Assembly (NCBI GenBank): GCA_947458305.1
Contig: CANGZO010000052.1
Coordinates: 1 to 11,391 of the forward strand
Direction: 5' to 3'
DNA length: 11,391 nt
Source: Comamonadaceae bacterium
Lineage (GTDB): Bacteria > Pseudomonadota > Gammaproteobacteria > Burkholderiales > Burkholderiaceae_C
Shown in pieces: positions 1-6,328 of the stretch. Both the position numbers and the translations under genes were made by a program. How positions within the stretch are numbered: position 1 is the stretch's first letter; the number at the start of each line of letters is the position of its first letter. Under the pieces are notes generated by a model. It made no database searches and had not been told where the DNA came from. It saw only the letters and a list, made by a program, of their open reading frames with translations.

Positions 1-671
1 ACGCCACGGATGTTGGTGAGCATCAACAACTTTTCGGCTTGCAATACGGTGGCCAGTTTGGCGGCCACCACGTCGGCGTTGATGTTGTAGCTTTCGTTGT
101 TGGCACCAAAACCAATCGGGCTGACCACCGGGATGAAGGCATCGTCTTGCAGGCATTGCAAGATGGACGGGTCGATGCTTTCGATATCGCCCACCTGGCC
201 CACGTCGTATTCTTTGCTGGGGTCTTGTGCATCCACCAAGCGCAGTTTTTTGGCACGAATCAGGCCCCCGTCACGCCCCGTCAGGCCCACGGCTTTGCCG
301 CCTGCGCGGTTGATCATGCCCACGATGTCTTGCTGCACTTCGCCGCCCAGCACCCACTCCACGACTTCCATGGTTTCGGCATCGGTCACGCGCATGCCTT
401 GAATGAATTCGCCGGTTTTGCCCAGGCGCTTCAAGGCGGTTTCGATTTGCGGCCCGCCGCCATGCACCACCACCGGGTTCATGCCCACCAGTTTGAGGAG
501 CACCACGTCTTCTGCAAAAGCTTGCTGCAGGGCCGGGTCGGTCATGGCGTTGCCGCCGTATTTGATGACCAGCGTCTTGCCATGGAACTTGCGGATGTAG
601 GGCATGGCCTGCGCCAGGATCTGGGCTTGGTCCTGCGGGGCAACGGTCACGGATGTGGAGGTATCGGTCAT
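1..671 (-). CDS. argB: Acetylglutamate kinase, partial (C-terminus beyond left edge)
   Basis: ArgB phosphorylates N-acetyl-L-glutamate with ATP, the second step of arginine synthesis, in the cytoplasm. About 223 residues are present; the family is usually near 295-300, so roughly 75 C-terminal residues lie outside the window. Visible motifs are KYGGNAM with the phosphate-binding lysine near residue 37, HGGGPQI near 70-76, RVTDAETM near 94-101 and SYNINAD near 194-200. An N-terminal extension ending in MPYIRKFHGK precedes the kinase core; this helix is typical of the arginine-inhibited, hexameric forms, so feedback inhibition by arginine is inferred. The start is the ATG that gives this family N-terminus; its Shine-Dalgarno is weak. 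An 80-bp gap separates it from rfbD upstream. That gap holds a TTGAAA box (725-720 on the minus strand) but no good -10 box, so a separate promoter is only possible. Confidence 0.96.
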   Translation of the reverse strand, partial: MTDTSTSVTVAPQDQAQILAQAMPYIRKFHGKTLVIKYGGNAMTDPALQQAFAEDVVLLKLVGMNPVVVHGGGPQIETALKRLGKTGEFIQGMRVTDAETMEVVEWVLGGEVQQDIVGMINRAGGKAVGLTGRDGGLIRAKKLRLVDAQDPSKEYDVGQVGDIESIDPSILQCLQDDAFIPVVSPIGFGANNESYNINADVVAAKLATVLQAEKLLMLTNIRG

Positions 672-751
672 GGTGGAAAGCTTCAACAAATCGCGTTAAG
701 ACTGAAAAAAGAACATGCGTTTCAACGATTGTGCCGCAAGGCCTAGGGCGG

Positions 752-1642
752 TCAGAGGATCTCGGTCAACAGGCGGTTGACCCCGGCTTGCCATGGGGGC
801 AAGACCAAGCCAAAGGCTTGTTGCAGCTTGCCCGTGTGCAGGCGCGAGTTCAAGGGTCGCTGTGCAGGCGTGGGGAAAGACGCGGTGGGCACGGGGGCGA
901 TCTCGCTGACTTTCAGGGCCAGCTCGGGCCGAAGGATGCGGGCCTGTGCGATCGCATGGCTGGCATAACCGTGCCAGCTGGTTTCGCCCGAAGCCACCAA
1001 GTGATAGACGCCTGACAAAGCAGCTTGTTGCAGCGCTTGGCGAATGGCGTGTGCGGTGACATCGGCGATCAGATCCGCGCCAGTGGGCGCGCCGTGTTGG
1101 TCATCGATCACCGTGAGGCGTTCGCGCTCGGCGGCCAGGCGCAGCATGGTTTTGGCGAAGTTGCCGCCCCGCGCCGCATACACCCAGCTGGTGCGAAAAA
1201 TCAGGTGTTGGCAGCCGCTGGCGGCGATGTGCTGTTCGCCTTCGAGTTTGGTTTGGCCGTACACGCTGAGCGGGCCGGTGGCATCGCCCTCTTGCCAAGC
1301 CTGCTCGCCCTGGCCGTTGAACACATAGTCGGTCGAGTAGTGCACCAGCCAGGCGCCGATGTCGGCAGCGGCCTGCGCCAGCGCGGCGGGGGCGGTGGCG
1401 TTCAGGCAGCGGGCCAAGTCGGGCTCGGACTCGGCTTTGTCCACGGCGGTGTGGGCGGCGGCATTGACGATGACATTGGGGCGCCAGTCGCGCACCGTTT
1501 GCGCCAAGCGCTCAGGCTGGCTCAAGTCGCCACAAAAGTCGGTGCTGTGACGGTCCAGCGCCAGCACTTCACCCAAAGGGGCCAAGCTGCGCTGCAGCTC
1601 CCAACCCACTTGGCCGTTTTTGCCGAGCAGCAAGATCTTCAT
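752..1642 (-). CDS. rfbD: dTDP-4-dehydrorhamnose reductase
   Basis: RfbD (RmlD) reduces dTDP-4-dehydro-L-rhamnose to dTDP-L-rhamnose with NAD(P)H, the last step in making the rhamnose donor for O-antigen or other surface glycans. The 296-residue protein has the usual family length. It shows a Rossmann dinucleotide motif GKNGQVG at residues 7-13, the STDYVFNG motif at 103-110 and the SDR catalytic pair Y128/K132 in YGQTKLEGE. The open frame reaches 30 codons further upstream, but those codons lie inside rfbB and do not look like family sequence. The chosen ATG gives the normal MKILLLG start and overlaps the rfbB stop as ATGA, which suggests translational coupling. No rfbA or rfbC follows; the next gene is argB. 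Confidence 0.96.
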   Translation of the reverse strand: MKILLLGKNGQVGWELQRSLAPLGEVLALDRHSTDFCGDLSQPERLAQTVRDWRPNVIVNAAAHTAVDKAESEPDLARCLNATAPAALAQAAADIGAWLVHYSTDYVFNGQGEQAWQEGDATGPLSVYGQTKLEGEQHIAASGCQHLIFRTSWVYAARGGNFAKTMLRLAAERERLTVIDDQHGAPTGADLIADVTAHAIRQALQQAALSGVYHLVASGETSWHGYASHAIAQARILRPELALKVSEIAPVPTASFPTPAQRPLNSRLHTGKLQQAFGLVLPPWQAGVNRLLTEIL

Positions 1643-2709
1643 GCTTGGCGCTCTGCGTAGTTTTGGTTCACCCAATCGCGGTAAGCACCGCTTTGCACAT
1701 GGCTGACCCAATCGGGGTTGGCCAAGTACCACTCCACGGTTTTGCGGATGCCGGTCTCAAAGGTCTCGGCAGGCTTCCAGCCGAGCTCCGCTTCGAGCTT
1801 GCGCGCATCGATCGCATAGCGGCGGTCGTGGCCGGGGCGATCGGTCACATAGCTGATTTGCTCTGCGTACGGCTTGCCGTCAGTGCGGGGGCGCAACTCG
1901 TCGAGCAGCGCGCACACGGTTTGGACAATCTCGATGTTGGGCTTTTCGTTCCAGCCGCCCACGTTGTAGACCTCGCCCAACCGTCCGGCTTCGAGCACGC
2001 GGCGGATCGCGCTGCAATGGTCTTTGACGTACAGCCAGTCGCGCACTTGCATACCGTCGCCGTACACCGGCAGCGGCTTGCCCGCCAGAGCATTGACGAT
2101 CATCAGCGGGATGAGTTTTTCGGGGAAGTGGTACGGCCCGTAGTTGTTGCTGCAATTGGTGGTCAGCACCGGCAGGCCATAGGTGTGGTGCCAAGCGCGC
2201 ACCAGGTGGTCGCTGGCGGCTTTGCTGGCTGAATAAGGGCTGTTGGGCTCGTAGCGGTGGGTTTCACTGAAGGCCGGGTCATCCTTGGCCAAGGAGCCAT
2301 ACACCTCGTCGGTGGAGACGTGTAAAAAACGGAACGCCGCTTTGTCGGCTTCGGGCAATACGCCCCAATAGCCGCGCACCGACTCCAGCAAGCGGAAGGT
2401 GCCCACGATGTTGGTCTCAATAAACTCACCGGGGCCGTGGATGGAGCGGTCCACATGGCTTTCAGCCGCGAAGTTGACCACCGCGCGGGGCTGGTGCTCG
2501 GCCAGCAAGCGGCTGACCAGGGCGGCATCGCCGATGTCGCCTTGCACCAGCTGGTGGCGGGCATCGCCTTGCAGACTGGCCAAAGTCTCGGGGTTGCCCG
2601 CGTAGGTGAGCTTGTCGAGGTTGATGATGCGCTCATCGCTGGCGGCCAGCCAGTCCAGCACGAAGTTGGCGCCGATAAAACCCGCGCCGCCGGTTACCAA
2701 GAGGGTCAT
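1639..2709 (-). CDS. rfbB: dTDP-glucose 4,6-dehydratase
   Basis: RfbB (RmlB) converts dTDP-D-glucose to dTDP-4-dehydro-6-deoxy-D-glucose using bound NAD, the second step of dTDP-L-rhamnose synthesis. The 356-residue protein matches the family length. It has the extended-SDR nucleotide motif TGGAGFIG at residues 6-13, the catalytic T133-D134-E135 in STDEVYG, and Y159/K163 in YSASK. FAAESHVDRSI near 80-90 and NCSNNYGPYHFPEKLIP are further family hallmarks. An open frame extends 13 codons upstream through TTG and GTG codons; the ATG chosen here places the dinucleotide motif where the family has it. There is no clear Shine-Dalgarno. It is the first gene of the rfbBD pair and is divergent from the phasin gene across 146 bp. 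Confidence 0.97.
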   Translation of the reverse strand: MTLLVTGGAGFIGANFVLDWLAASDERIINLDKLTYAGNPETLASLQGDARHQLVQGDIGDAALVSRLLAEHQPRAVVNFAAESHVDRSIHGPGEFIETNIVGTFRLLESVRGYWGVLPEADKAAFRFLHVSTDEVYGSLAKDDPAFSETHRYEPNSPYSASKAASDHLVRAWHHTYGLPVLTTNCSNNYGPYHFPEKLIPLMIVNALAGKPLPVYGDGMQVRDWLYVKDHCSAIRRVLEAGRLGEVYNVGGWNEKPNIEIVQTVCALLDELRPRTDGKPYAEQISYVTDRPGHDRRYAIDARKLEAELGWKPAETFETGIRKTVEWYLANPDWVSHVQSGAYRDWVNQNYAERQA

Positions 2710-2757
2710 GAAATCAAGGGGTTGGGGTGCAACGAGAGGCCGCACCAACTGCGCTCG

Positions 2758-2763
2758 ATTTTA
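2758..2763 (-). promoter_or_regulatory. Possible -10 box for rfbBD
   Basis: On the minus strand this reads TAAAAT, matching five of six bases of the sigma-70 -10 consensus. It would give a leader of about 40-50 nt before the rfbB ATG. No convincing -35 box sits 16-18 bp upstream, so this is a weak candidate supported mainly by its place in the only non-coding space before rfbB. Confidence 0.25.
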
Positions 2764-2804
2764 GAAGCATTGCGCGTTGAACCTCTGACAGCTGGGGCTG
2801 GCGG

Positions 2805-2832
2805 TTGCAAGGCCCCATGCAGCGGTTAAAGT
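2805..2832 (+). promoter_or_regulatory. Possible sigma-70 promoter for the phasin gene
   Basis: TTGCAA (2805-2810) and TAAAGT (2827-2832) each match four of six consensus bases and are separated by 16 bp. Transcription would start near 2839, leaving a short leader with a Shine-Dalgarno. It lies in the 146-bp divergent spacer between rfbB and the phasin gene, the natural place for the adjacent regulator to act. I saw no convincing inverted-repeat operator there. Confidence 0.3.
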
Positions 2833-2844
2833 GGTGGCTTGTTC

Positions 2845-2848
2845 AGGA
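2845..2848 (+). promoter_or_regulatory. Shine-Dalgarno of the phasin gene
   Basis: AGGA lies seven bases before the ATG at 2856. It favours this start over an upstream in-frame ATG at 2805, which would add 17 residues that do not look like phasin sequence. Confidence 0.6.
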
Positions 2849-2855
2849 CACGACC

Positions 2856-3311
2856 ATGGCCACCTCAGACCCCTCCAAGCGCAAAACAGCCCAACCCACA
2901 CCGGCCAGCGACCCCTTTACACCCCCTGCTCAGCAAGTGTGGCTGGCGGGTCTGGGAGCCATGGCCAAAGCCCAAGAGCAAGGCAGCAAAGCCATGGAAG
3001 CCCTGCTGAACGACGGGCTGGCGTTTCAACGCAAAAGCCAGGCCGAGGCACAGCAGCGTTTGCAAGAAGCCACCGAGCGCCTGAGCCACATGGCCAGTGA
3101 TTTTGGTCAACAAGCGACCGGGCGTGTGGACAAACTCGAGCACCTGTTTGAAGACCGCGTGGCCAAGGCCTTGCACCGCTTGGGCATGCCATCGCTTTTG
3201 GACATTCAGATGCTGACAGAGCGTGTGGCCCAACTTGAAGCGCAGTTGGCGGCTTTGCAAAGCAAACCAAGCCCCGCCGCAGCCAAAAAGCCCCGCAGCC
3301 GCTCGGCCTGA
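2856..3311 (+). CDS. Phasin, PhaF/PhaI-type PHA granule-associated protein
   Basis: This 151-residue protein probably coats polyhydroxyalkanoate storage granules. Residues 25-55 carry the hallmark of the PhaF/PhaI family, QQVWLAGLGAMAKAQEQG followed by a helical stretch. Residues 60-105 are an amphipathic, Gln/Glu/Ala-rich helix. VDKLEHLFEDRVAKALHRLG (91-110) then MPSLLDIQ leads to a heptad-like segment near 118-136 that could form the oligomerising coiled coil known in PhaF. The tail AAAKKPRSRSA is short and basic, a small version of the histone-like tail of Pseudomonas PhaF; DNA binding by so short a tail is uncertain. The gene lies 23 bp upstream of a PhaD-like regulator on the same strand, and the two are probably co-transcribed. 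No PHA synthase gene is in the window. Confidence 0.88.
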   Translation: MATSDPSKRKTAQPTPASDPFTPPAQQVWLAGLGAMAKAQEQGSKAMEALLNDGLAFQRKSQAEAQQRLQEATERLSHMASDFGQQATGRVDKLEHLFEDRVAKALHRLGMPSLLDIQMLTERVAQLEAQLAALQSKPSPAAAKKPRSRSA

Positions 3312-3334
3312 GCCCATCACTGCACAGCCCTGAC

Positions 3335-4003
3335 ATGGCCAAAAAAGCCCCACGCCGAACCGCAGAGCGCATTGCCGAGGTGACGTTGGAGCTGTTCAAC
3401 CGGTTTGGCGAGCCCAATGTATCGACCACCTTGATCTCGGCAGAGTTGGGCATCAGTCCCGGCAATTTGTACTACCACTTTGCCTCCAAAGATGCTTTGG
3501 TCAACCACTTGTTTGACCAGTATGAAACCGCCATGCTGGGCTTGCTGGACGCAGCCCCGGACGTGAAGGATGTGGAAGACACCTGGTTCTTTTTGCACTC
3601 GCTGTTTGAGCAGGTCTGGAGCCACCGTTTTTTATACCGCGACCTGAACAACCTGCTGTCTGGCAACCGGCATCTGGAAACGCATTTTCATGCCATCTTG
3701 GAGCGCAAGACGCGGGCCTTTCGGCAAATGCTCGAGTCATTGGCCGCAGCCGGCCTGATGCGCTTGAACCCGGACAACATCGAAACCTTGTCGGCCAGCA
3801 TGTCGGTCATGGTCACCTATTGGCTGAGTTACGAGTACGTGCGCAACCCACGCCAAGCCATGGAGCCGGCCAGTGCGGGCTTGGCCTTGACCCGCGGTGC
3901 ACAGCATGTCTTGGCGCTGCTGACACCCCACATGGCCGATACCGACTTGCAAAGCCATTTGCAGGCCTTGACTGCGGCTTACAACACGCCCACTGCGGAC
4001 TGA
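3335..4003 (+). CDS. TetR-family regulator, PhaD-like
   Basis: The 222-residue protein has an N-terminal TetR DNA-binding domain: a first helix around residues 9-24 and a helix-turn-helix around 29-48, with VSTTLISAELGISPGNLYYH forming the recognition region. The rest is a helical ligand-binding domain. From memory, the LFNRFGEPNVST to ISPGNLYYHF stretch and the WFFLHSLFEQVWSHRFLYRDL segment closely resemble Pseudomonas PhaD, which controls phasin genes in the pha cluster. Together with the phasin 23 bp upstream, this points to a regulator of granule proteins that responds to a PHA-linked metabolite. Repressor or activator cannot be told from sequence. There is no good Shine-Dalgarno, so it may rely on translation of the gene before it. 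Its last 25 bp overlap the 3' end of coaX on the other strand. Confidence 0.9.
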   Translation: MAKKAPRRTAERIAEVTLELFNRFGEPNVSTTLISAELGISPGNLYYHFASKDALVNHLFDQYETAMLGLLDAAPDVKDVEDTWFFLHSLFEQVWSHRFLYRDLNNLLSGNRHLETHFHAILERKTRAFRQMLESLAAAGLMRLNPDNIETLSASMSVMVTYWLSYEYVRNPRQAMEPASAGLALTRGAQHVLALLTPHMADTDLQSHLQALTAAYNTPTAD

Positions 4004-4773
4004 TTTTTGGGTTGAAAGCGCTGCGCGGCCAGTGCCAGCAGGCCATCAAAAATCAGGTTGTCCACCAACTCAAACTGCACCGACATGCTGGGCGCCATTT
4101 TCCAGCCCGCACCACCGGTCATGATGCACAAAGGCTCTTGCCCGGTGTGCTCGCGCAGGTGCTGGACCATGCGCTCGCATGCGCCCGCGATGGCATAGGT
4201 GCCGCCGCTGGTCAGGGCATCGCTGGTGTTGGTAGGAAAAGGTGTGACTTCGCCTGTAGGAACGTGCAAGCCGGCCGTACCCGACTCCAAAGCGCGCAAC
4301 ATGATGCCGTGGCCCGGCAAGATCAGCCCCCCCAGAAACCGCCCTTCGGCGTCGATCGCCTCAACGGTGACGGCCGTGCCCACCATGACCACCACCAAAG
4401 GCCGCGACAGGCCCTTGGCCTTCATGCGCTGCCGCGCACCGATCATGGCCACCCAACGGTCAGCCCCCAAACGTGAGGGATGGTCGTAGCCGTTGGTCAA
4501 ACCAGCCTCTTGTGCACTGGGCACCACCCAATGGGGGGTGAAATCCCAAATCTCCATTTGCTCTTGCACGCGTCGCTTGATGGCATCACCCGCCACCACG
4601 CAGCCCAGCATGTGATCGGGTTTGGGCAATGCAGCCCAAGCGCCTTCGGACAGACGGTCGATGTTCTCCAGAAATTCTGCGCCATGCGCCAACAAATGGC
4701 CTTGGGGGCTGGGTTGGTCGTACAGCGCCCATTTCAGGCGCGTGTTGCCCACATCGATGGCTAAAAATGTCAT
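3979..4773 (-). CDS. coaX: Type III pantothenate kinase
   Basis: CoaX phosphorylates pantothenate, the first step of coenzyme A synthesis. The type III enzyme belongs to the ASKHA fold, is not inhibited by CoA and needs a monovalent cation. The 264-residue protein has DVGNTRLKW at residues 7-15 (phosphate-1 motif with D7), NGYDHPSRLGADRW at 94-107 with D105 as the likely catalytic aspartate, and GTAVTVEAID at 132-141 (phosphate-2) followed by GGLILPG. The residue after GTAVTV is Glu, where characterised enzymes usually have Asp. In many betaproteobacteria coaX follows birA; here the gene 41 bp upstream is an amidase. No strong Shine-Dalgarno is visible. The gene converges on the PhaD-like regulator with a 25-bp overlap. 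Some databases name this family Bvg accessory factor (Baf). Confidence 0.95.
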   Translation of the reverse strand: MTFLAIDVGNTRLKWALYDQPSPQGHLLAHGAEFLENIDRLSEGAWAALPKPDHMLGCVVAGDAIKRRVQEQMEIWDFTPHWVVPSAQEAGLTNGYDHPSRLGADRWVAMIGARQRMKAKGLSRPLVVVMVGTAVTVEAIDAEGRFLGGLILPGHGIMLRALESGTAGLHVPTGEVTPFPTNTSDALTSGGTYAIAGACERMVQHLREHTGQEPLCIMTGGAGWKMAPSMSVQFELVDNLIFDGLLALAAQRFQPKNQSAVGVL

Positions 4774-4814
4774 CCGCTGATGATAATGATTTTTGAGGGC
4801 TGAATTGCCGCTTC

Positions 4815-6227
4815 TCAGAGGTCTGGGCGCAGGACCGGCTGCACCGACTCATAAGCCCGCGCGGCACGCAGCACCAAGGCATCGCCAAACATCGGGCCCA
4901 CGATCTGCAAGCCCATGGGCAAGCCTGCTTGGGTCAAGCCGCAGGGCACGGTGATGGCCGGTTGCTGGGTCAGGTTGAAGGGGTAGCTGAAGGGGGTCCA
5001 GCCCAACATGCTGACCGGGTCCATCGGCACCGTGCCCGCAGGCCGCGCTTCAAAAGCCGGAATCGACACCGAAGGCGTGACCAAGAGGTCGTAGCGCTGC
5101 ATGAACTGGCGCATGTGCGAGCCCAGCACGCCGCGGCGCTGGTGGAGCTGCTGGATCTGCTGGGCATGGAGCTGTGCGCCCAATTGGGCTTCGGCTTGGA
5201 AGTCCGGATCGGCCAGCGCCTGCTGCGCCGCACTCAACCCTGACCAGACCGTGTGGGCCCCCAGAAACCACAGACCGGTGGTGATCTCGAGCGGGTCTTC
5301 AAAGCCCGGATCTACTTGCTCCACATGGGCGCCCAGCGCTTGCAGCTGTTTCACCGCATGATCGACCGCCGCTGCGATCTCGGGGTGCACGTTTTGGGCG
5401 TAACCCAAGGTGGGCGAGTACGCGATGCGCAGGCCACGGATACCGTCTTCGAGCCCCACGGTGTAGTCGGTCGCATCGGGCGGCAGCGATGTCCAATCGC
5501 GGGCATCGGGCTTTTTGAGCACGTTCATCATCATGGCCGCGTCGCGCACGCTCAGGGTGTGGGGGCCCAGGTGCGCGACCGAGCCAAACGGTGACAAGGG
5601 GTAAGCAGGTACACGGCCAAAACTGGGCTTGAGACCCACATTGCCGCAAAACGCTGCCGGGATGCGCACGCTGCCTGCGCCATCCGTGCCCACACTCAAG
5701 GGCCCCAGACCTGCGGCGACCGCAGCGGCCGTTCCGCCCGAGGAGCCGCCGGGTGTGTGGGCCAGGTTCCAGGGGTTGCGCGTGATGCCGGTGGCTGGCG
5801 AATTGGTCTCGCCCTTGCAACCAAATTCGGGTGTGGTGGTCTTGCCCAGCAGCACCGCACCAGCTTCGCGCAGGCGTGCGGTGGCGGGCGCATCCACCTC
5901 CCAGGGCTGCTGGGGGTCGATGGTGCGGCTGCCTCGCAGGGTGGGCCAGCCGCGGGTGAGGATCAGGTCCTTGATGCTGGTGGGCACGCCATCGAGCTCG
6001 CCCACAGGCGCGCCGGTGCTGCGGTGCGCTTGCCAGCGGGCTTCGCTGGCTTGGGCGCTGGCCAAGGCGCTGGGCGCGTCCACCCAACAAAAGGCATTGA
6101 TCTGCGGATTGACGCGGTCGATGCGCGAGAGCACCGCTTGCGTGGCCTCCACCGGGCTGGCCTGCCCGCTGCGGTAAAGCTGCAGCAATTCATGCGCGGT
6201 GCATTGGGTCAGGTCGGTGGTGCTCAT
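4815..6227 (-). CDS. Amidase-signature family amidase
   Basis: This 470-residue hydrolase cleaves carboxamide C-N bonds through the Ser-cisSer-Lys triad of the amidase-signature family. The triad is intact: K86 in SIKDL, cis-Ser S162 in PGGSSGGTAA and nucleophile S186 in GTDGAGSVRIPA, with the spacing seen in characterised members (76 and 24 residues). Length is typical and no signal peptide is visible, so it is cytoplasmic. The start is an ATG with GGAG six bases upstream; a TTG four codons earlier overlaps that site and was rejected. No gatB or gatC is near, so it is unlikely to be the GatA subunit of Glu-tRNA amidotransferase. It follows the M81 hydrolase by 93 bp and shares its strand with the peptide transporter, so an imported amide or peptide-like compound is the likely substrate. 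The exact substrate cannot be read from the sequence. Confidence 0.93.
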   Translation of the reverse strand: MSTTDLTQCTAHELLQLYRSGQASPVEATQAVLSRIDRVNPQINAFCWVDAPSALASAQASEARWQAHRSTGAPVGELDGVPTSIKDLILTRGWPTLRGSRTIDPQQPWEVDAPATARLREAGAVLLGKTTTPEFGCKGETNSPATGITRNPWNLAHTPGGSSGGTAAAVAAGLGPLSVGTDGAGSVRIPAAFCGNVGLKPSFGRVPAYPLSPFGSVAHLGPHTLSVRDAAMMMNVLKKPDARDWTSLPPDATDYTVGLEDGIRGLRIAYSPTLGYAQNVHPEIAAAVDHAVKQLQALGAHVEQVDPGFEDPLEITTGLWFLGAHTVWSGLSAAQQALADPDFQAEAQLGAQLHAQQIQQLHQRRGVLGSHMRQFMQRYDLLVTPSVSIPAFEARPAGTVPMDPVSMLGWTPFSYPFNLTQQPAITVPCGLTQAGLPMGLQIVGPMFGDALVLRAARAYESVQPVLRPDL

Positions 6228-6233
6228 GCGGGT

Positions 6234-6237
6234 CTCC
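6234..6237 (-). promoter_or_regulatory. Shine-Dalgarno of the amidase gene
   Basis: On the minus strand GGAG lies six bases before the ATG at 6227. It fixes that start and excludes the TTG at 6239, which overlaps the ribosome site itself. Confidence 0.7.
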
Positions 6238-6300
6238 AATCGTTGTGGGTGGGGTCACACCCAGCCCGTCAAAGCCGAGGGACATGGCAAAGATTCAGGG

Positions 6301-6328
6301 CCAAGCTTCAAGGCCGAGCTTCAAGGTC
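6301..6328. repeat. Imperfect 14-bp tandem duplication at the end of the M81 gene
   Basis: Two 14-bp units stand head to tail at 6301-6314 and 6315-6328 and share the core AGCTTCAAGG. They differ at only a few positions. The second unit covers the stop codon of the M81 hydrolase gene, so the duplication may have changed its last codons or its spacing to the amidase gene. Confidence 0.5.

Noticed and set aside
39..1660. Plus-strand open frames opposite argB and rfbD
   Set aside because: They mirror conserved genes on the minus strand, have atypical His-rich composition and no recognisable motif.
4782..4790. GATAATGAT, a perfect half of the Fur box, just upstream of coaX
   Set aside because: The other half does not match (only two of ten bases), and iron control of coaX has no support from the neighbourhood. 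It is best taken as chance in an AT-rich spacer.
4815..6227. GatA subunit of Glu-tRNA(Gln) amidotransferase
   Set aside because: The triad is shared by the whole amidase-signature family, but no gatB or gatC is adjacent and the context is a peptide transporter, so a stand-alone amidase fits better.
6246..6263. TGGGTG/CACCCA inverted repeat with a six-base loop in the M81-amidase gap
   Set aside because: A six-base-pair stem with no following T-run is too weak for an intrinsic terminator and it is not clearly an operator. Such hairpins arise often by chance in GC-rich DNA.
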